From contig QCWI01000011.1 in NCBI GenBank assembly GCA_003149635.1, positions 80,465-144,464 on the forward strand: a stretch of DNA of 64,000 nucleotides, read 5' to 3'. The stretch's first letter is position 1, and every line of letters starts with the position of its first letter. The notes under the pieces were generated by a model. It saw only the letters and a list, made by a program, of their open reading frames with translations. It made no database searches and was not told the origin of the DNA. Below are positions 1 to 8,923 of this stretch, in pieces. This DNA is from Fluviicola sp. XM-24bin1 (lineage in GTDB: Bacteria > Bacteroidota > Bacteroidia > Flavobacteriales_D > Crocinitomicaceae). The position numbers and the translations under genes were made by a program.

Positions 1-345
1 ATTCAATCGTAGGAAATAAGCTTGTCCGCACAGTAATACAAACGCTGCTATTGTTGGTTTCCAGAATGCCATTACGTTTTTCGGACTTACAAACATCAGT
101 AACAATCCAATGAGAGTGAGAATGAACAGACCAAATGAAATCCAATTGATTTTATTTCTACCGATCCAATGGATGCGGTAAACTCCAAGCAAAACGGCCA
201 AGGATAAGTAGAAAATGCCTCCAATTATCGCTTTACCGAAGTTCTCATCTGTAACATCCAGATTATACAATTGAACAAGCCCTAATACTAGAGTAGCCAC
301 AAAAATTAACGTTAACGCGTGTTTGGAAGCATTTAAAATCTTCAT
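1..345 (-). CDS. Partial integral membrane protein (C-terminal end beyond window)
   Basis: An open leftward frame of 115 codons starts at the ATG at 343-345 and runs off the left edge without a stop. The visible product begins MKILNASKHALTLIF and has about four hydrophobic segments (roughly residues 10-28, 38-57, 68-88 and 92-112), so it is a small polytopic inner-membrane protein. I do not recognise the family. A TAnnTTTG promoter element ends only four bases before the start codon, and the clpB terminator lies just upstream, so it is probably its own transcription unit. Confidence 0.7.
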   Translation of the reverse strand, partial: MKILNASKHALTLIFVATLVLGLVQLYNLDVTDENFGKAIIGGIFYLSLAVLLGVYRIHWIGRNKINWISFGLFILTLIGLLLMFVSPKNVMAFWKPTIAAFVLLCGQAYFLRLN

Positions 346-349
346 GACA

Positions 350-357
350 CAAATGTA
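350..357 (-). promoter_or_regulatory. TAnnTTTG promoter element for the left-edge membrane gene
   Basis: The minus strand reads TACATTTG, a perfect match to the Bacteroidota -7 element, followed by TGTC and then the ATG. The spacing implies an almost leaderless transcript. No clear -33 TTG was found. Confidence 0.45.
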
Positions 358-358
358 C

Positions 359-398
359 AAAAGAAAGGCAGCCGGTCTATTCGAAGACTCAGCTGCCT
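359..398 (-). terminator. Intrinsic terminator downstream of clpB
   Basis: On the minus strand AGGCAGC and GCTGCCT form a 7-bp stem around a 19-base loop, followed by TTTCTTTT. It lies about 30 bases past the clpB stop codon. The sequence before the stem is purine-rich and resembles the leader of the hairpin near 10.8 kb. Confidence 0.7.
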
Positions 399-428
399 AA
401 CTTTCTCTCTACTACTTACTACTAAAAC

Positions 429-3050
429 TTAAATTCCTATTTCTTCCTCTTCATTTATGGGGCGGCGAAAAACCATCTTCCCATCGAAGATGTCCAAAAC
501 GACATTTTGTGAAGTATCAATTTGATTTCCGAGGATTGCTTTGGATAATTCATTCATCACCATCTTCTGAATCACTCGTTTTACCGGTCGCGCTCCAAAG
601 AACGGGTCGTAGCCTGATTCTGCGATGAATGTCATTGCTTCGTCTTTCACGACCAAATTGATTTGTTGTTCTTTCAACCGATCAGCGAGAGCTTTCATTT
701 GAATCGAAACGATTTCGTTGATATTCTGTCGTGTTAACGGCTGGAACATGATCGTTTCATCAATTCTATTCAAGAATTCAGGTCGAATCGTTTGTTTCAA
801 CAATTCCATAACATCGGTTTTTGCTTGCTCGGAAGCTCTGTCGAACTCACTTTCTTTGATTCCTTCGAAGCGCTCGTGGATGACATGCGAACCAAGATTG
901 GACGTCATAATGATGATCGTATTCTTGAAATTCACGGTGCGTCCTTTGTTGTCCGTCAATCGGCCATCATCTAGCACTTGCAACAAGATGTTAAATACAT
1001 CTGGATGCGCTTTTTCGATTTCATCCAATAAGATGATGGAGTATGGACGTCGGCGAACGGCTTCGGTCAACTGGCCTCCTTCATCATATCCGACGTATCC
1101 AGGAGGTGCTCCCACCAATCTACTTACAGCGTGCTTCTCCTGGTACTCACTCATATCGATGCGCGTCATGGCATTTTCATCGTTAAAGAGATAGTCCGCT
1201 AGGGATTTCGCTAATTCTGTCTTTCCAACTCCCGTTGTTCCAAGGAAGATGAACGATCCAATCGGGCGTTTTCCGTCTTGAAGTCCTGCGCGAGAGCGTC
1301 TTACGGCATCAGAAATTGCTTCGATAGCTTCTTTCTGACCTACAACACGCTTGCTAAGTTGATCTTCCAGTTTTAGCAATTTCTCGCGTTCACTTTCAAT
1401 CATCTTGTTCACCGGGATTCCCGTCCATTTGGAAACTACTTCAGCAATTTCCTCGGCATCGACCTCTTCCTTGATCATTTTGGAATCAGCCTGCATTTCT
1501 AACAATTTCGCTTTTGCTTCTTCCAAATCGCGCTCGGTTTCTTTGATCCGTCCGTATCGCAACTCTGCCACTTTTCCGAAATCTCCAGCTCTTTCTGCTT
1601 GATCTGCTTCTAATTTCAAGTTGTCGATTTCTTCTTTGAATGCTTGAATCTTGTCCACGACTTCATGCTCCGATTGCCATTTGGCTCTTAGCGCATCGCG
1701 CTCTGAACTCAAATTCGCTAATTCTTCCTCCAGCGATTGCATCTTCACTTTATCTTTCTCACGTTTGATGGCCTCGCGCTCAATCTCCAATTGCATGATT
1801 TTACGTTCAATCTCGTCCAGTTCTTCAGGTTTTGAGTTAATTTCCATGCGCAATTTGGACGCCGCTTCGTCAATCAAATCAATGGCTTTGTCCGGCAAAT
1901 GACGCTCCGTAATATATCTTTGCGATAACTCTACGGCATTTATAATAGCCGCGTCTTTGATCAAAACTTTATGATGATTCTCGTACTTCTCTTTAATTCC
2001 TCGGAGAATCGAAATAGCATCTTCTGTTGAAGGCTCATCCACCAAAACTGTTTGGAATCGACGTACCAACGCTTTGTCCTTCTCAAAATACTTTTGATAC
2101 TCGTTCAGAGTTGTTGCTCCGACTGCACGCAGCTCTCCACGGGCGAGGGCGGGCTTCAGTATGTTTGCTGCATCCATTGCTCCTTCACCGCTACCTCCGG
2201 CTCCTACGAGCGTGTGAATTTCATCAATAAAGAGAATGATTTCTCCATCGGCTTTAATCACTTCTTTTACAACGGATTTCAAGCGCTCCTCGAACTCTCC
2301 TTTGTATTTAGCTCCGGCAATTAGGGCGCCCATATCTAAAGAGTACACGATCTTAGATTTTAGATTTTCTGGTACATCTCCTTCAATAATTCGGTGTGCA
2401 ATCCCTTCGGCAATGGCTGTTTTACCAACACCTGGCTCACCAATAAGAATTGGATTGTTCTTGGTTCTTCGCGTGAGAATCTGCAAAACACGTCGAATCT
2501 CATCATCACGGCCAATCACAGGATCTAATTTTCCCGCTTTTGCCATTTCATTCAAGTTGTTGGCGTATTTGTCCAATGATTGATACGTTCCGTCCGTACT
2601 ATTCGATTGCACCGTTTCGCCATTACGTAGATTCATGATTTCCTCCTTTAATTTCTTTTTTGTGATTCCATTATCCTTCAAAAGGGTACCTGCCGCATCT
2701 GTCGCTGAAAGCATGGCATAAAACAATACTTCGATGGATACATACGTATCGTTGAATGTTTTTATTTCAGTGAAAGCATTGTTCAATACTTGGTTCATTT
2801 GATTGGACATATACATTTGTCCTCCAGATACTTTAGGGTATGTTTGCACGATTCGATCAGATGCATTTTTCAGCATGTCCGAATCCACATTCATGGCATT
2901 CAATAAGAAGGGAGTAACATCTTTATCCACTTCCATGATACCAGAAAGTACGTGCCCAGTCTCTATTGTTTGATGACCGTTTTGTGTCGCCAATTGCTGC
3001 GCCGCTTGCAAAGCTTCTTGCGTTCGAATTGTCAATTTATTTTGGTCCAT
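429..3050 (-). CDS. clpB: ATP-dependent disaggregase ClpB (Hsp100)
   Basis: Cytosolic AAA+ unfoldase that, with DnaK/DnaJ/GrpE, extracts polypeptides from aggregates. The 873 residues match the usual 860-880 and contain all parts: Clp-N repeats (about 1-145), NBD1 with Walker A GEPGVGKT at 204-211 and Walker B LFIDEIH near 273-279, the long coiled-coil middle domain (about 405-530) that separates ClpB from ClpA/ClpC, and NBD2 with GTTGVGKT near 604-611 and [13 protein letters not shown] near 673-685. No ClpP-docking loop was looked for beyond this architecture. It is divergent from the glucosaminidase gene at 3269 and ends in an intrinsic terminator. I could not identify a CIRCE or other heat-shock operator in the 218-base upstream gap. 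Confidence 0.98.
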   Translation of the reverse strand: MDQNKLTIRTQEALQAAQQLATQNGHQTIETGHVLSGIMEVDKDVTPFLLNAMNVDSDMLKNASDRIVQTYPKVSGGQMYMSNQMNQVLNNAFTEIKTFNDTYVSIEVLFYAMLSATDAAGTLLKDNGITKKKLKEEIMNLRNGETVQSNSTDGTYQSLDKYANNLNEMAKAGKLDPVIGRDDEIRRVLQILTRRTKNNPILIGEPGVGKTAIAEGIAHRIIEGDVPENLKSKIVYSLDMGALIAGAKYKGEFEERLKSVVKEVIKADGEIILFIDEIHTLVGAGGSGEGAMDAANILKPALARGELRAVGATTLNEYQKYFEKDKALVRRFQTVLVDEPSTEDAISILRGIKEKYENHHKVLIKDAAIINAVELSQRYITERHLPDKAIDLIDEAASKLRMEINSKPEELDEIERKIMQLEIEREAIKREKDKVKMQSLEEELANLSSERDALRAKWQSEHEVVDKIQAFKEEIDNLKLEADQAERAGDFGKVAELRYGRIKETERDLEEAKAKLLEMQADSKMIKEEVDAEEIAEVVSKWTGIPVNKMIESEREKLLKLEDQLSKRVVGQKEAIEAISDAVRRSRAGLQDGKRPIGSFIFLGTTGVGKTELAKSLADYLFNDENAMTRIDMSEYQEKHAVSRLVGAPPGYVGYDEGGQLTEAVRRRPYSIILLDEIEKAHPDVFNILLQVLDDGRLTDNKGRTVNFKNTIIIMTSNLGSHVIHERFEGIKESEFDRASEQAKTDVMELLKQTIRPEFLNRIDETIMFQPLTRQNINEIVSIQMKALADRLKEQQINLVVKDEAMTFIAESGYDPFFGARPVKRVIQKMVMNELSKAILGNQIDTSQNVVLDIFDGKMVFRRPINEEEEIGI

Positions 3051-3268
3051 TGTTCATTGTTTTGTTCGACTGGTTTTTGTCAAAAGGCACGCCATTTCAT
3101 TTTTGAATGATTTTTTCGGAAAAAATGGCATTAACCTTTAATTCGACCTGTCAAAATGTCCGTTATTCGTGGTTTTTCGAAGTTTTCAACAATAAAATGA
3201 TAGTTATTAACAATTTTATGTAACTCAATTACGATATACACGTAGTAGAGAACACAAACACAACAAAC

Positions 3269-4165
3269 ATGAATAAGAATTTAGTACTGATATCAGCGCT
3301 TTTACTCAGTTCTAGTTCCTTCGCTGCGAAGATTACTAGAGCTGAATACGTTGATACATGGAAAGAAACGGCGATCCAGCAAATGATGGATCACAACATC
3401 CCGGCGAGTATTACTTTAGCGCAAGGGATTCTTGAAAGTGGAAGTGGAAATTCCACATTGGCCGTTGAAGGAAACAATCATTTTGGAATTAAGTGCCACG
3501 GTTGGACGGGGAAGAAAATGTACATGGATGACGATGCCAAAGGCGAATGCTTTCGTGTATATAAAAACGCAAGTGAGTCGTATCAAGATCACTCAACGTT
3601 TCTAACTACGTACAGTCGATATGCCTTTTTATTCGAATACGATGTTACCGATTATAAATCCTGGGCAAAAGGATTGAAGAAAGCAGGGTATGCAACAAGT
3701 CCTAAGTATCCGGAAAAGCTAATCAAAATAATTGAGGAGCTTGATTTGGATCAATACGACACGGGAATGATGCTGGAAGCACCGCAATTGATCGTAAACA
3801 ATGAATCTCATTCTAACAAACATTCTGTAATGCTTCATTCTAATAAGGTGAAGTATGTTACCGTCAAAGAAGGAGATACATTCTATAAGATTTCGAAAGA
3901 ATTTGGTTTGACCTTGAAACAATTGTACCGATACAACGACTTTGGTAGTTCAAAAGATATGTTGGAAGCGGGCGATATCGTTTACATTCAGCCAAAGAAA
4001 CGATCTAATATTTTTAAAAGAACGAGAACAACGCTTACGGAAGATATGACCGTAGCTGAGATTTCACAGAAATTCGCGATGAATGCTAAGACAGTCATGC
4101 GATTAAATGGTTTCACCAGTCCTGATGATGTCATCGAAAAGGGTGAAAAGATAACCCTCAGATAG
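3269..4165 (+). CDS. Exported N-acetylglucosaminidase-type peptidoglycan hydrolase with LysM repeats
   Basis: Cell-wall hydrolase of the glucosaminidase (FlgJ/Auto-like) family. A signal peptide (MNKNLVLISALLLSSSSFAA) precedes the catalytic domain at about 25-160. It contains SITLAQGILESGSGNS, where Glu56 is the expected catalytic acid, and the NHFGIKCH segment typical of the family. Two C-terminal LysM-like repeats follow: about 196-242 (YVTVKEGDTFYKISKEFGLT) and a more divergent one at 252-298. The protein should act in the periplasm during septation or wall turnover. The 298-residue length fits Bacteroidota homologues. It stands alone, divergent from clpB, and has its own terminator at 4208-4237. 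Confidence 0.9.
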   Translation: MNKNLVLISALLLSSSSFAAKITRAEYVDTWKETAIQQMMDHNIPASITLAQGILESGSGNSTLAVEGNNHFGIKCHGWTGKKMYMDDDAKGECFRVYKNASESYQDHSTFLTTYSRYAFLFEYDVTDYKSWAKGLKKAGYATSPKYPEKLIKIIEELDLDQYDTGMMLEAPQLIVNNESHSNKHSVMLHSNKVKYVTVKEGDTFYKISKEFGLTLKQLYRYNDFGSSKDMLEAGDIVYIQPKKRSNIFKRTRTTLTEDMTVAEISQKFAMNAKTVMRLNGFTSPDDVIEKGEKITLR

Positions 4166-4207
4166 GACAGAGTCCGAATTGAGGTTTTTTAGTTTGTTGT
4201 TGTTTGT

Positions 4208-4237
4208 GAAAGGCTTTGGGAAACCAAGGCCTTTCTT
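4208..4237 (+). terminator. Hairpin terminator after the glucosaminidase gene
   Basis: GAAAGGCTTTGG pairs with CCAAGGCCTTTC across the loop GAAA with one mismatch, followed by TTG. The U-tract is weak but the stem is long. Confidence 0.55.
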
Positions 4238-4406
4238 GTATTCTTATTACTCTATTATGTGACTATAGTATTGTTAAGTCTTTATGGTCTACGCAAGAAT
4301 CAAGGGAGATAGCAGTTCAAGCAATAAGTTGAAATGAATTGTTATGGTTTGAATCTTAATTCTTAATTTGCGTCTTATACTGTGACTTAAACCCCAATAA
4401 TAAGGT

Positions 4407-5945
4407 ATGAAGCCATCTACGGAACTCTTTAAACTCGTGAAGTCGCTAACGAAATCTGAGAAGCGATTTTTCAAACTTTCCTCATCACTGCAATCCGGAG
4501 AAAAGAATTATTTGAAAATCTTCGATTACATCGAAAAGCAATCTGTGTATGATGAAGCTGCATTGAAGAAAGAATTTGAAGGAGAAACGTTTATCAAGCA
4601 TCTGCCTTCAGAGAAGAATCATCTTTATAAGTTGATTTTGAAGAGTTTACGAGCGTATTATAGTGAGCAGAGTATCAGTAGTACACTGACACAGGAAATT
4701 AAAAACGTAGAAATCCTTTATAACAAAGCACTATATAAAGAGTGCGAGAAGTTTGTTGGTAGAGCCAAAGAAATAGCAAAACGTCACGAGAAATTCTACT
4801 ATTGGTTCGAATTGATTAGTTGGGAAAAGAAGTTGTTGGAATCGGCGTATGAATCAGGGGAGTTCTCAACGGATTTGGATAAATTGGTAGAGGAAGAGGA
4901 GATGGTAATTGCCAAACTTCGAAATCTTGCTGAATACACTGTAATTTACAGTAAAATCAACCAGATTTTCCGTTCTGGAGGATTTACTCGAAATGAACGC
5001 GAGCGTAAGGTGGTAGAGGATATTGCGGATTATCACCTGATTAAAGGAAAGAATACGGCGCTCAGCACCAAGGCGGCGTCCATCTGTTATTACATCAAAG
5101 GACTTTGTGCTGCTACGAACCGTAATTATGAGGACAGTTTCCAATTCTTCAATAGAACTCGCGAAATTTTGGACAACAATCCGGATATCAGGCTAGATGC
5201 TGGTCAGCGCTACGTAAATACATTGTTTCATTTACTCCGCTGCCACACGGATTTAGGTGAATTTGACGAGGCAAAGGCATTAATTGAAGACATCCGTAGT
5301 TTACAAGGAAAGAAAGCCTTTAAATCCGTGGATATTGCCGTTCGAATCGTTTCGAATACGTACAATCAAGAATTGGTACTGCTGCATTCTTTGGGGGATT
5401 TCGACGGAAGTGTAGCATTGATCCCAACCATTGAAGATCTGCAAGAAACTTACGAGGGTAAGATCAGTAAAGAAATGGAAGTTTTGCTTACCTACAACAA
5501 AGCATACAGTCATTTCGGAGTAGGCGATTACAAAAAAGCACTGCAATATCTGAATGAAGTATTGAACGATAACGAGCAGAATCTGCGCAGAGATATTTAC
5601 AGCTTCTCGCGTCTATTCAATATTGTAATTCATTATGAATTAGAAAATTACGACTTCTTGGAATACGTTGTGAAATCGACAAACAGATACTTGAGCAAGC
5701 AAGATCGTGATTATCAAATTGAGAACGTGTGCATCAAGCACATTCGTAAACTGGCCAAAACTATTGATGGTGTAAATCGTTTGGAGATTTTTGAGAAAAT
5801 GGACGAGGAAATCACGGAATTACTCAAAGATCATAACGAACGCGTGGTATTGGAGTACTTTGATATCGCTGCGTGGGTGAAAAGCAAATTGAATAAAACT
5901 CCTTTCGATCAAACCATTCGCGATGGATTGACGCAGAAAGCGTAG
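4407..5945 (+). CDS. Conserved Bacteroidota protein with TPR-like helical repeats
   Basis: Cytoplasmic protein of 512 residues with no signal peptide or membrane segment. The N-terminus (MKPSTELFKLVKSLTKSEKR) is rich in Lys and Ser. The middle and C-terminal parts (about 120-430) are alpha-helical with spaced aromatic/alanine pairs such as YYIKGLCAATNRNYEDSFQFF and YNKAYSHFGVGDYKKALQYL, which is how degenerate TPR units look. TPR proteins usually scaffold complexes; no enzymatic motif is visible. Function unknown. It is monocistronic in appearance, between a terminator and a purine-rich repeat. Confidence 0.8.
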   Translation: MKPSTELFKLVKSLTKSEKRFFKLSSSLQSGEKNYLKIFDYIEKQSVYDEAALKKEFEGETFIKHLPSEKNHLYKLILKSLRAYYSEQSISSTLTQEIKNVEILYNKALYKECEKFVGRAKEIAKRHEKFYYWFELISWEKKLLESAYESGEFSTDLDKLVEEEEMVIAKLRNLAEYTVIYSKINQIFRSGGFTRNERERKVVEDIADYHLIKGKNTALSTKAASICYYIKGLCAATNRNYEDSFQFFNRTREILDNNPDIRLDAGQRYVNTLFHLLRCHTDLGEFDEAKALIEDIRSLQGKKAFKSVDIAVRIVSNTYNQELVLLHSLGDFDGSVALIPTIEDLQETYEGKISKEMEVLLTYNKAYSHFGVGDYKKALQYLNEVLNDNEQNLRRDIYSFSRLFNIVIHYELENYDFLEYVVKSTNRYLSKQDRDYQIENVCIKHIRKLAKTIDGVNRLEIFEKMDEEITELLKDHNERVVLEYFDIAAWVKSKLNKTPFDQTIRDGLTQKA

Positions 5946-5963
5946 GGAAGGGAAGTACACTGT

Positions 5964-6026
5964 GGGTAAAAAGTAGAAGGTAGAAAGTAAAAAGTATCCT
6001 TCCACCTTTAACCTTCCGCTTTCTGC
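5964..6026. repeat. Purine/pyrimidine imperfect inverted repeat (GTAGAAGGTAGAA type)
   Basis: A purine-rich arm made of GGTAAAAAGTAGAAGGTAGA-like units is followed by a complementary pyrimidine-rich arm ending CTTTCTGC. The same type, with clean 7-bp tandem units, recurs at 39866-39958. It can fold into a long imperfect hairpin between the helical-repeat gene and the proS promoter. Confidence 0.6.
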
Positions 6027-6055
6027 TTGTCGCTAGCTCCTTCTTCTTATATTTG
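6027..6055 (+). promoter_or_regulatory. Promoter of proS (TTG-N18-TATATTTG)
   Basis: TTG at 6027-6029 and TATATTTG at 6048-6055 are spaced as in Bacteroidota sigma-A promoters. The start codon of proS follows 28 bases later. Confidence 0.7.
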
Positions 6056-6083
6056 CTGTCTTTACTAAAAATTCAGATTTCAA

Positions 6084-7562
6084 ATGGCTCAGAAACTCAC
6101 AACGAGAGCAGAAGATTATTCAGAATGGTATAACCAATTAGTGGAGTTAGCAGACCTTGCAGAGCACTCAGATGTTCGTGGGTGTATGGTGATCAAGCCA
6201 TACGGTTACGCCATCTGGGAGAAGATGAAAGACGTTTTGGACGCGAAGTTCAAAGAAACAGGTCACTCTAATGCATATTTCCCCATTTTCATTCCGAAAA
6301 GCCTGTTTGAAGCTGAAGAGAAGAACGCAGAAGGATTTGCGAAAGAATGCGCGGTTGTAACGCATTACCGTTTGAAAAACGACGAAGACAATCCTGGAAA
6401 GCTAATTGTAGATCCAAAAGCGCGTTTGGAGGAAGAACTTGTAGTTCGACCGACCAGTGAGGCGATTATTTGGAATACGTACAAGAAATGGATTCAATCC
6501 TACCGTGATTTGCCAATTTTGATCAATCAGTGGGCAAACGTAGTTCGTTGGGAGATGCGTACACGAATTTTCCTTAGAACGGCTGAATTCTTGTGGCAAG
6601 AAGGACATACAGCGCATCAATCGAAGCAAGAAGCACTGGAAGAAACGGAACGCATGAACAATGTGTACGCTGCTTTTGCAGAAGAGTACATGGCAATGCC
6701 GGTAATTAAAGGTCGAAAAAGCGATAGTGAACGATTTGCGGGTGCTGATGAAACCTACTGTATCGAAGCGATGATGCAGGATGGAAAAGCATTGCAAGCA
6801 GGAACATCCCACTTCTTAGGGCAAAACTTTGCGAAGGCTTTCGATGTGAAATTCACCAATAAAGAAGGGAAACAAGATTACGTTTGGGCAACTTCTTGGG
6901 GAGTTTCAACTCGTTTGATGGGAGCTTTGATTATGACACATTCAGACGATGAAGGATTGGTGTTGCCACCCGCTTTGGCGCCAATTCAGGTTGTTGCCGT
7001 TCCAATTTTTAAATCAGATGAAGATCTAGCAGCGATTTCAGAGAAATTGAACGAATTAGCTACTGAATTACGCAAACGTGGAATTTCCTTCAAACTAGAC
7101 GATGATGATAACAGGCGTCCAGGATGGAAGTTTGCGGAGTACGAAGCAAAAGGAGTTCCAGTTCGTTTGGCAATGGGGCCGAGAGATTTGGGGAACGGAT
7201 CTGTGGAAGTAGCACGTCGTGATGAGAAGACCAAAGAAGTTGTCTCGTTTGAAGGAGTTGCGGATTACATCGAATCGTTATTGGAAGAAATGCAAAAGAA
7301 CTTGTTCGATAAAGCATTGAAATTCCGCACAGAAAATACGCGAACAGTGGATTCATACGATGAGTTCAAAGAGAGAATAGAAAGTGAAGGAGGGTTCTTC
7401 CTAGCGCACTGGGATGGAACAGAGGAGACAGAACAAAAAATCAAAGAAGACACAAAAGCGACCATTCGTTGTATTCCTTTCGATAGAGAGGAAGAAGCAG
7501 GTGTATGTATGGTAACAGGAAAGCCTTCCGCTGGACGTGTGATCTTCGCTAAGGCTTACTAA
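6084..7562 (+). CDS. proS: Prolyl-tRNA synthetase, short (archaeal/eukaryote-like) type
   Basis: Class II aminoacyl-tRNA synthetase that charges tRNA-Pro. The 492 residues lack the bacterial-type editing insertion, so this is the compact ProS type common in Bacteroidota. Visible motifs are RPTSEAIIW (122-130), motif 2 [16 protein letters not shown] (163-178), [10 protein letters not shown], the [16 protein letters not shown] motif 3 region, the anticodon-binding domain from about 300, and a C-terminal domain ending in KAY, as is usual for this type. The start is supported by the promoter and by alignment of the [17 protein letters not shown]-terminus with the family. The following gene begins two bases after the stop, so the two form an operon. 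Confidence 0.97.
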   Translation: MAQKLTTRAEDYSEWYNQLVELADLAEHSDVRGCMVIKPYGYAIWEKMKDVLDAKFKETGHSNAYFPIFIPKSLFEAEEKNAEGFAKECAVVTHYRLKNDEDNPGKLIVDPKARLEEELVVRPTSEAIIWNTYKKWIQSYRDLPILINQWANVVRWEMRTRIFLRTAEFLWQEGHTAHQSKQEALEETERMNNVYAAFAEEYMAMPVIKGRKSDSERFAGADETYCIEAMMQDGKALQAGTSHFLGQNFAKAFDVKFTNKEGKQDYVWATSWGVSTRLMGALIMTHSDDEGLVLPPALAPIQVVAVPIFKSDEDLAAISEKLNELATELRKRGISFKLDDDDNRRPGWKFAEYEAKGVPVRLAMGPRDLGNGSVEVARRDEKTKEVVSFEGVADYIESLLEEMQKNLFDKALKFRTENTRTVDSYDEFKERIESEGGFFLAHWDGTEETEQKIKEDTKATIRCIPFDREEEAGVCMVTGKPSAGRVIFAKAY

Positions 7563-7564
7563 TC

Positions 7565-8254
7565 ATGGAAAAGAAACACAAGAGAAGAGAGGCGATTATT
7601 GACCTTTTGGTGAATAAAGCCGCAATGAAACAAGATATTGCCGATTATTCGGAAGGCGTTTTCAATTCTTTTAAAATTGTCGTTCAAGACGAACTACAAG
7701 AACTGAGAAAACACGTAGATGACAGCCGTGTGCGTCTTACCTACGAAGACAAAGGTAAATACGAGTTTCGTTTGCATATCGGTAGCGATACGCTTGTGTT
7801 TCAATTGCACACAAACATTTTCCGCTTCGACGATGAGAATCCTCTCTGGGAAAGCGAATACCTGAAAGAAAATGGAGCGAACGGCTTCTTTGGAGTGATC
7901 AATATCTTCAATTTCCTAGCCGAATCCATGGAACAGAACCGCATGAATGATGTCGGTTATCTGATCGGACGCATGCTCATGAATCACAACTATCATTTTA
8001 TGGTGGAAGGAAAAGGTCCGTTAAACACCTTGTTTACTGATCTGGAAAAGAACGTATTAACAGACGAGGTGATGCGTCAAATTGTGCAGACGGCCATGGC
8101 ATTCGCAATCAATTTTGACTTGATTGTTCCGCCTTACGAAAGATTACAAGCTATTACCATTGGACAAGTCAATCAAATCAGTTCAGATTTGCAAATGGCG
8201 ACAGGTAAAAGATTGGGGTTCAAGTTCTCGTCTGAAGACGACGTTATTTTTTAG
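7565..8254 (+). CDS. Conserved hypothetical protein cotranscribed with proS
   Basis: A 229-residue soluble protein, mixed alpha/beta by eye, with no signal peptide. Conspicuous segments are FQLHTNIFRFDD (about 80-92), NGFFGVINIFNFLAESM and GYLIGRMLMNHNYHFMVEGKGPL. I know similar proteins only as conserved uncharacterised Bacteroidota proteins and cannot assign a function. It starts two bases after the proS stop and is followed at once by the tRNA-Glu promoter. A short T-rich stretch overlaps its end, but I could not define a terminator. Confidence 0.85.
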   Translation: MEKKHKRREAIIDLLVNKAAMKQDIADYSEGVFNSFKIVVQDELQELRKHVDDSRVRLTYEDKGKYEFRLHIGSDTLVFQLHTNIFRFDDENPLWESEYLKENGANGFFGVINIFNFLAESMEQNRMNDVGYLIGRMLMNHNYHFMVEGKGPLNTLFTDLEKNVLTDEVMRQIVQTAMAFAINFDLIVPPYERLQAITIGQVNQISSDLQMATGKRLGFKFSSEDDVIF

Positions 8255-8273
8255 AAAAAATCCCCTGTGAACG

Positions 8274-8304
8274 TTTGTGATTAAAGAAATTCAAGTTATA
8301 TTTG
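8274..8304 (+). promoter_or_regulatory. Promoter of the tRNA-Glu genes (TTTG-N19-TATATTTG)
   Basis: TTTG at 8274-8277 and TATATTTG at 8297-8304 are separated by exactly 19 bases, a full match to the Bacteroidota consensus. The first tRNA begins 52 bases downstream. Confidence 0.8.
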
Positions 8305-8356
8305 CACTCGCTTTTGGCGGCAGATGTTGTAAAACGATACAGCAAAATTGAAATAA

Positions 8357-8428
8357 GGCCCATTCGTCTAGTGGTTAGGACGCCAGGTTTTCATCCTGGA
8401 AACAGGAGTTCGATTCTCCTATGGGCTG
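8357..8428 (+). tRNA. tRNA-Glu (anticodon TTC), copy 1
   Basis: A 72-base cloverleaf. The acceptor strands are GGCCCAT and ATGGGCT with a G1-U72 wobble, and the discriminator is G. The D-arm is TCGTCTAGTGGTTAGGAC, the anticodon stem CCAGG/CCTGG carries TTC, and the T-arm is AGGAG-TTCGATT-CTCCT. CCA is not encoded. The spacer to copy 2 contains a small GAGGG-TAT-CCCTC hairpin. Confidence 0.95.
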
Positions 8429-8497
8429 CGAAAGCAGAGCGAGAGTGATGTTTGAGTGCGAGGGTATCCCTCAAAACTCCACCCTCACACTGTAAAT

Positions 8498-8569
8498 GGC
8501 CCATTCGTCTAGTGGTTAGGACGCCAGGTTTTCATCCTGGAAACAGGAGTTCGATTCTCCTATGGGCTG
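8498..8569 (+). tRNA. tRNA-Glu (anticodon TTC), copy 2
   Basis: Identical over all 72 bases to the copy at 8357, again without encoded CCA. It lies 69 bases downstream in the same orientation and so is probably on the same precursor, 31 bases before rpsT. Confidence 0.95.
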
Positions 8570-8600
8570 CAACGAACTGTTTAAAATAAGAAAGGTTAAT

Positions 8601-8852
8601 ATGGCGAATCACAAGTCAGCATTAAAAAGAATCCGATCAAACGAAGCAAAGCGTCTTCGCAACAAGTATCAGCACAAAACGACGCGTAACGCGATCCGTA
8701 AATTGCGCAGCATCGAAGACAAGAAAGAAGCAGAAAAAATGCTTCCTTCTGTTACAGCTATGATCGACAAATTGGCAAAGCGTAACATTATTCACAAGAA
8801 TAAAGCAGCAAACTTGAAGTCTGGACTTCAGGTACGTGTTAACGCGCTTTAA
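8601..8852 (+). CDS. rpsT: 30S ribosomal protein S20
   Basis: Primary 16S rRNA-binding protein of the small subunit. The 83 residues begin [18 protein letters not shown], the diagnostic S20 N-terminus, and are strongly basic and helical. The frame is open upstream into the second tRNA, but an ATG inside the tRNA cannot be the start. The ATG at 8601 matches the family. It probably shares the tRNA-Glu transcript or uses an unseen promoter, and it ends in a strong terminator. Confidence 0.97.
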   Translation: MANHKSALKRIRSNEAKRLRNKYQHKTTRNAIRKLRSIEDKKEAEKMLPSVTAMIDKLAKRNIIHKNKAANLKSGLQVRVNAL

Positions 8853-8873
8853 TCTTTGTTAAACCCATTTTAC

Positions 8874-8908
8874 AGGGCTCCTGATTTGTTTCGGGCAGCC
8901 CTTTTTTT
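8874..8908 (+). terminator. Intrinsic terminator after rpsT
   Basis: GGGCT-CCTGA pairs with TCGGG-(C)-AGCCC across a six-base loop with one bulged C, followed by seven T. Confidence 0.85.
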
Positions 8909-8923
8909 ATACTTTTAGCTGAG

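Noticed and set aside
718..1194. Rightward open frame of 158 codons inside clpB
   Set aside because: Antisense to the ClpB NBD2; composition rich in Ser/Arg as expected for a shadow frame.
8562..8600. ATG inside tRNA-Glu copy 2 as rpsT start
   Set aside because: It would add 13 residues derived from the tRNA; S20 proteins begin MANHKSA, matching the ATG at 8601.
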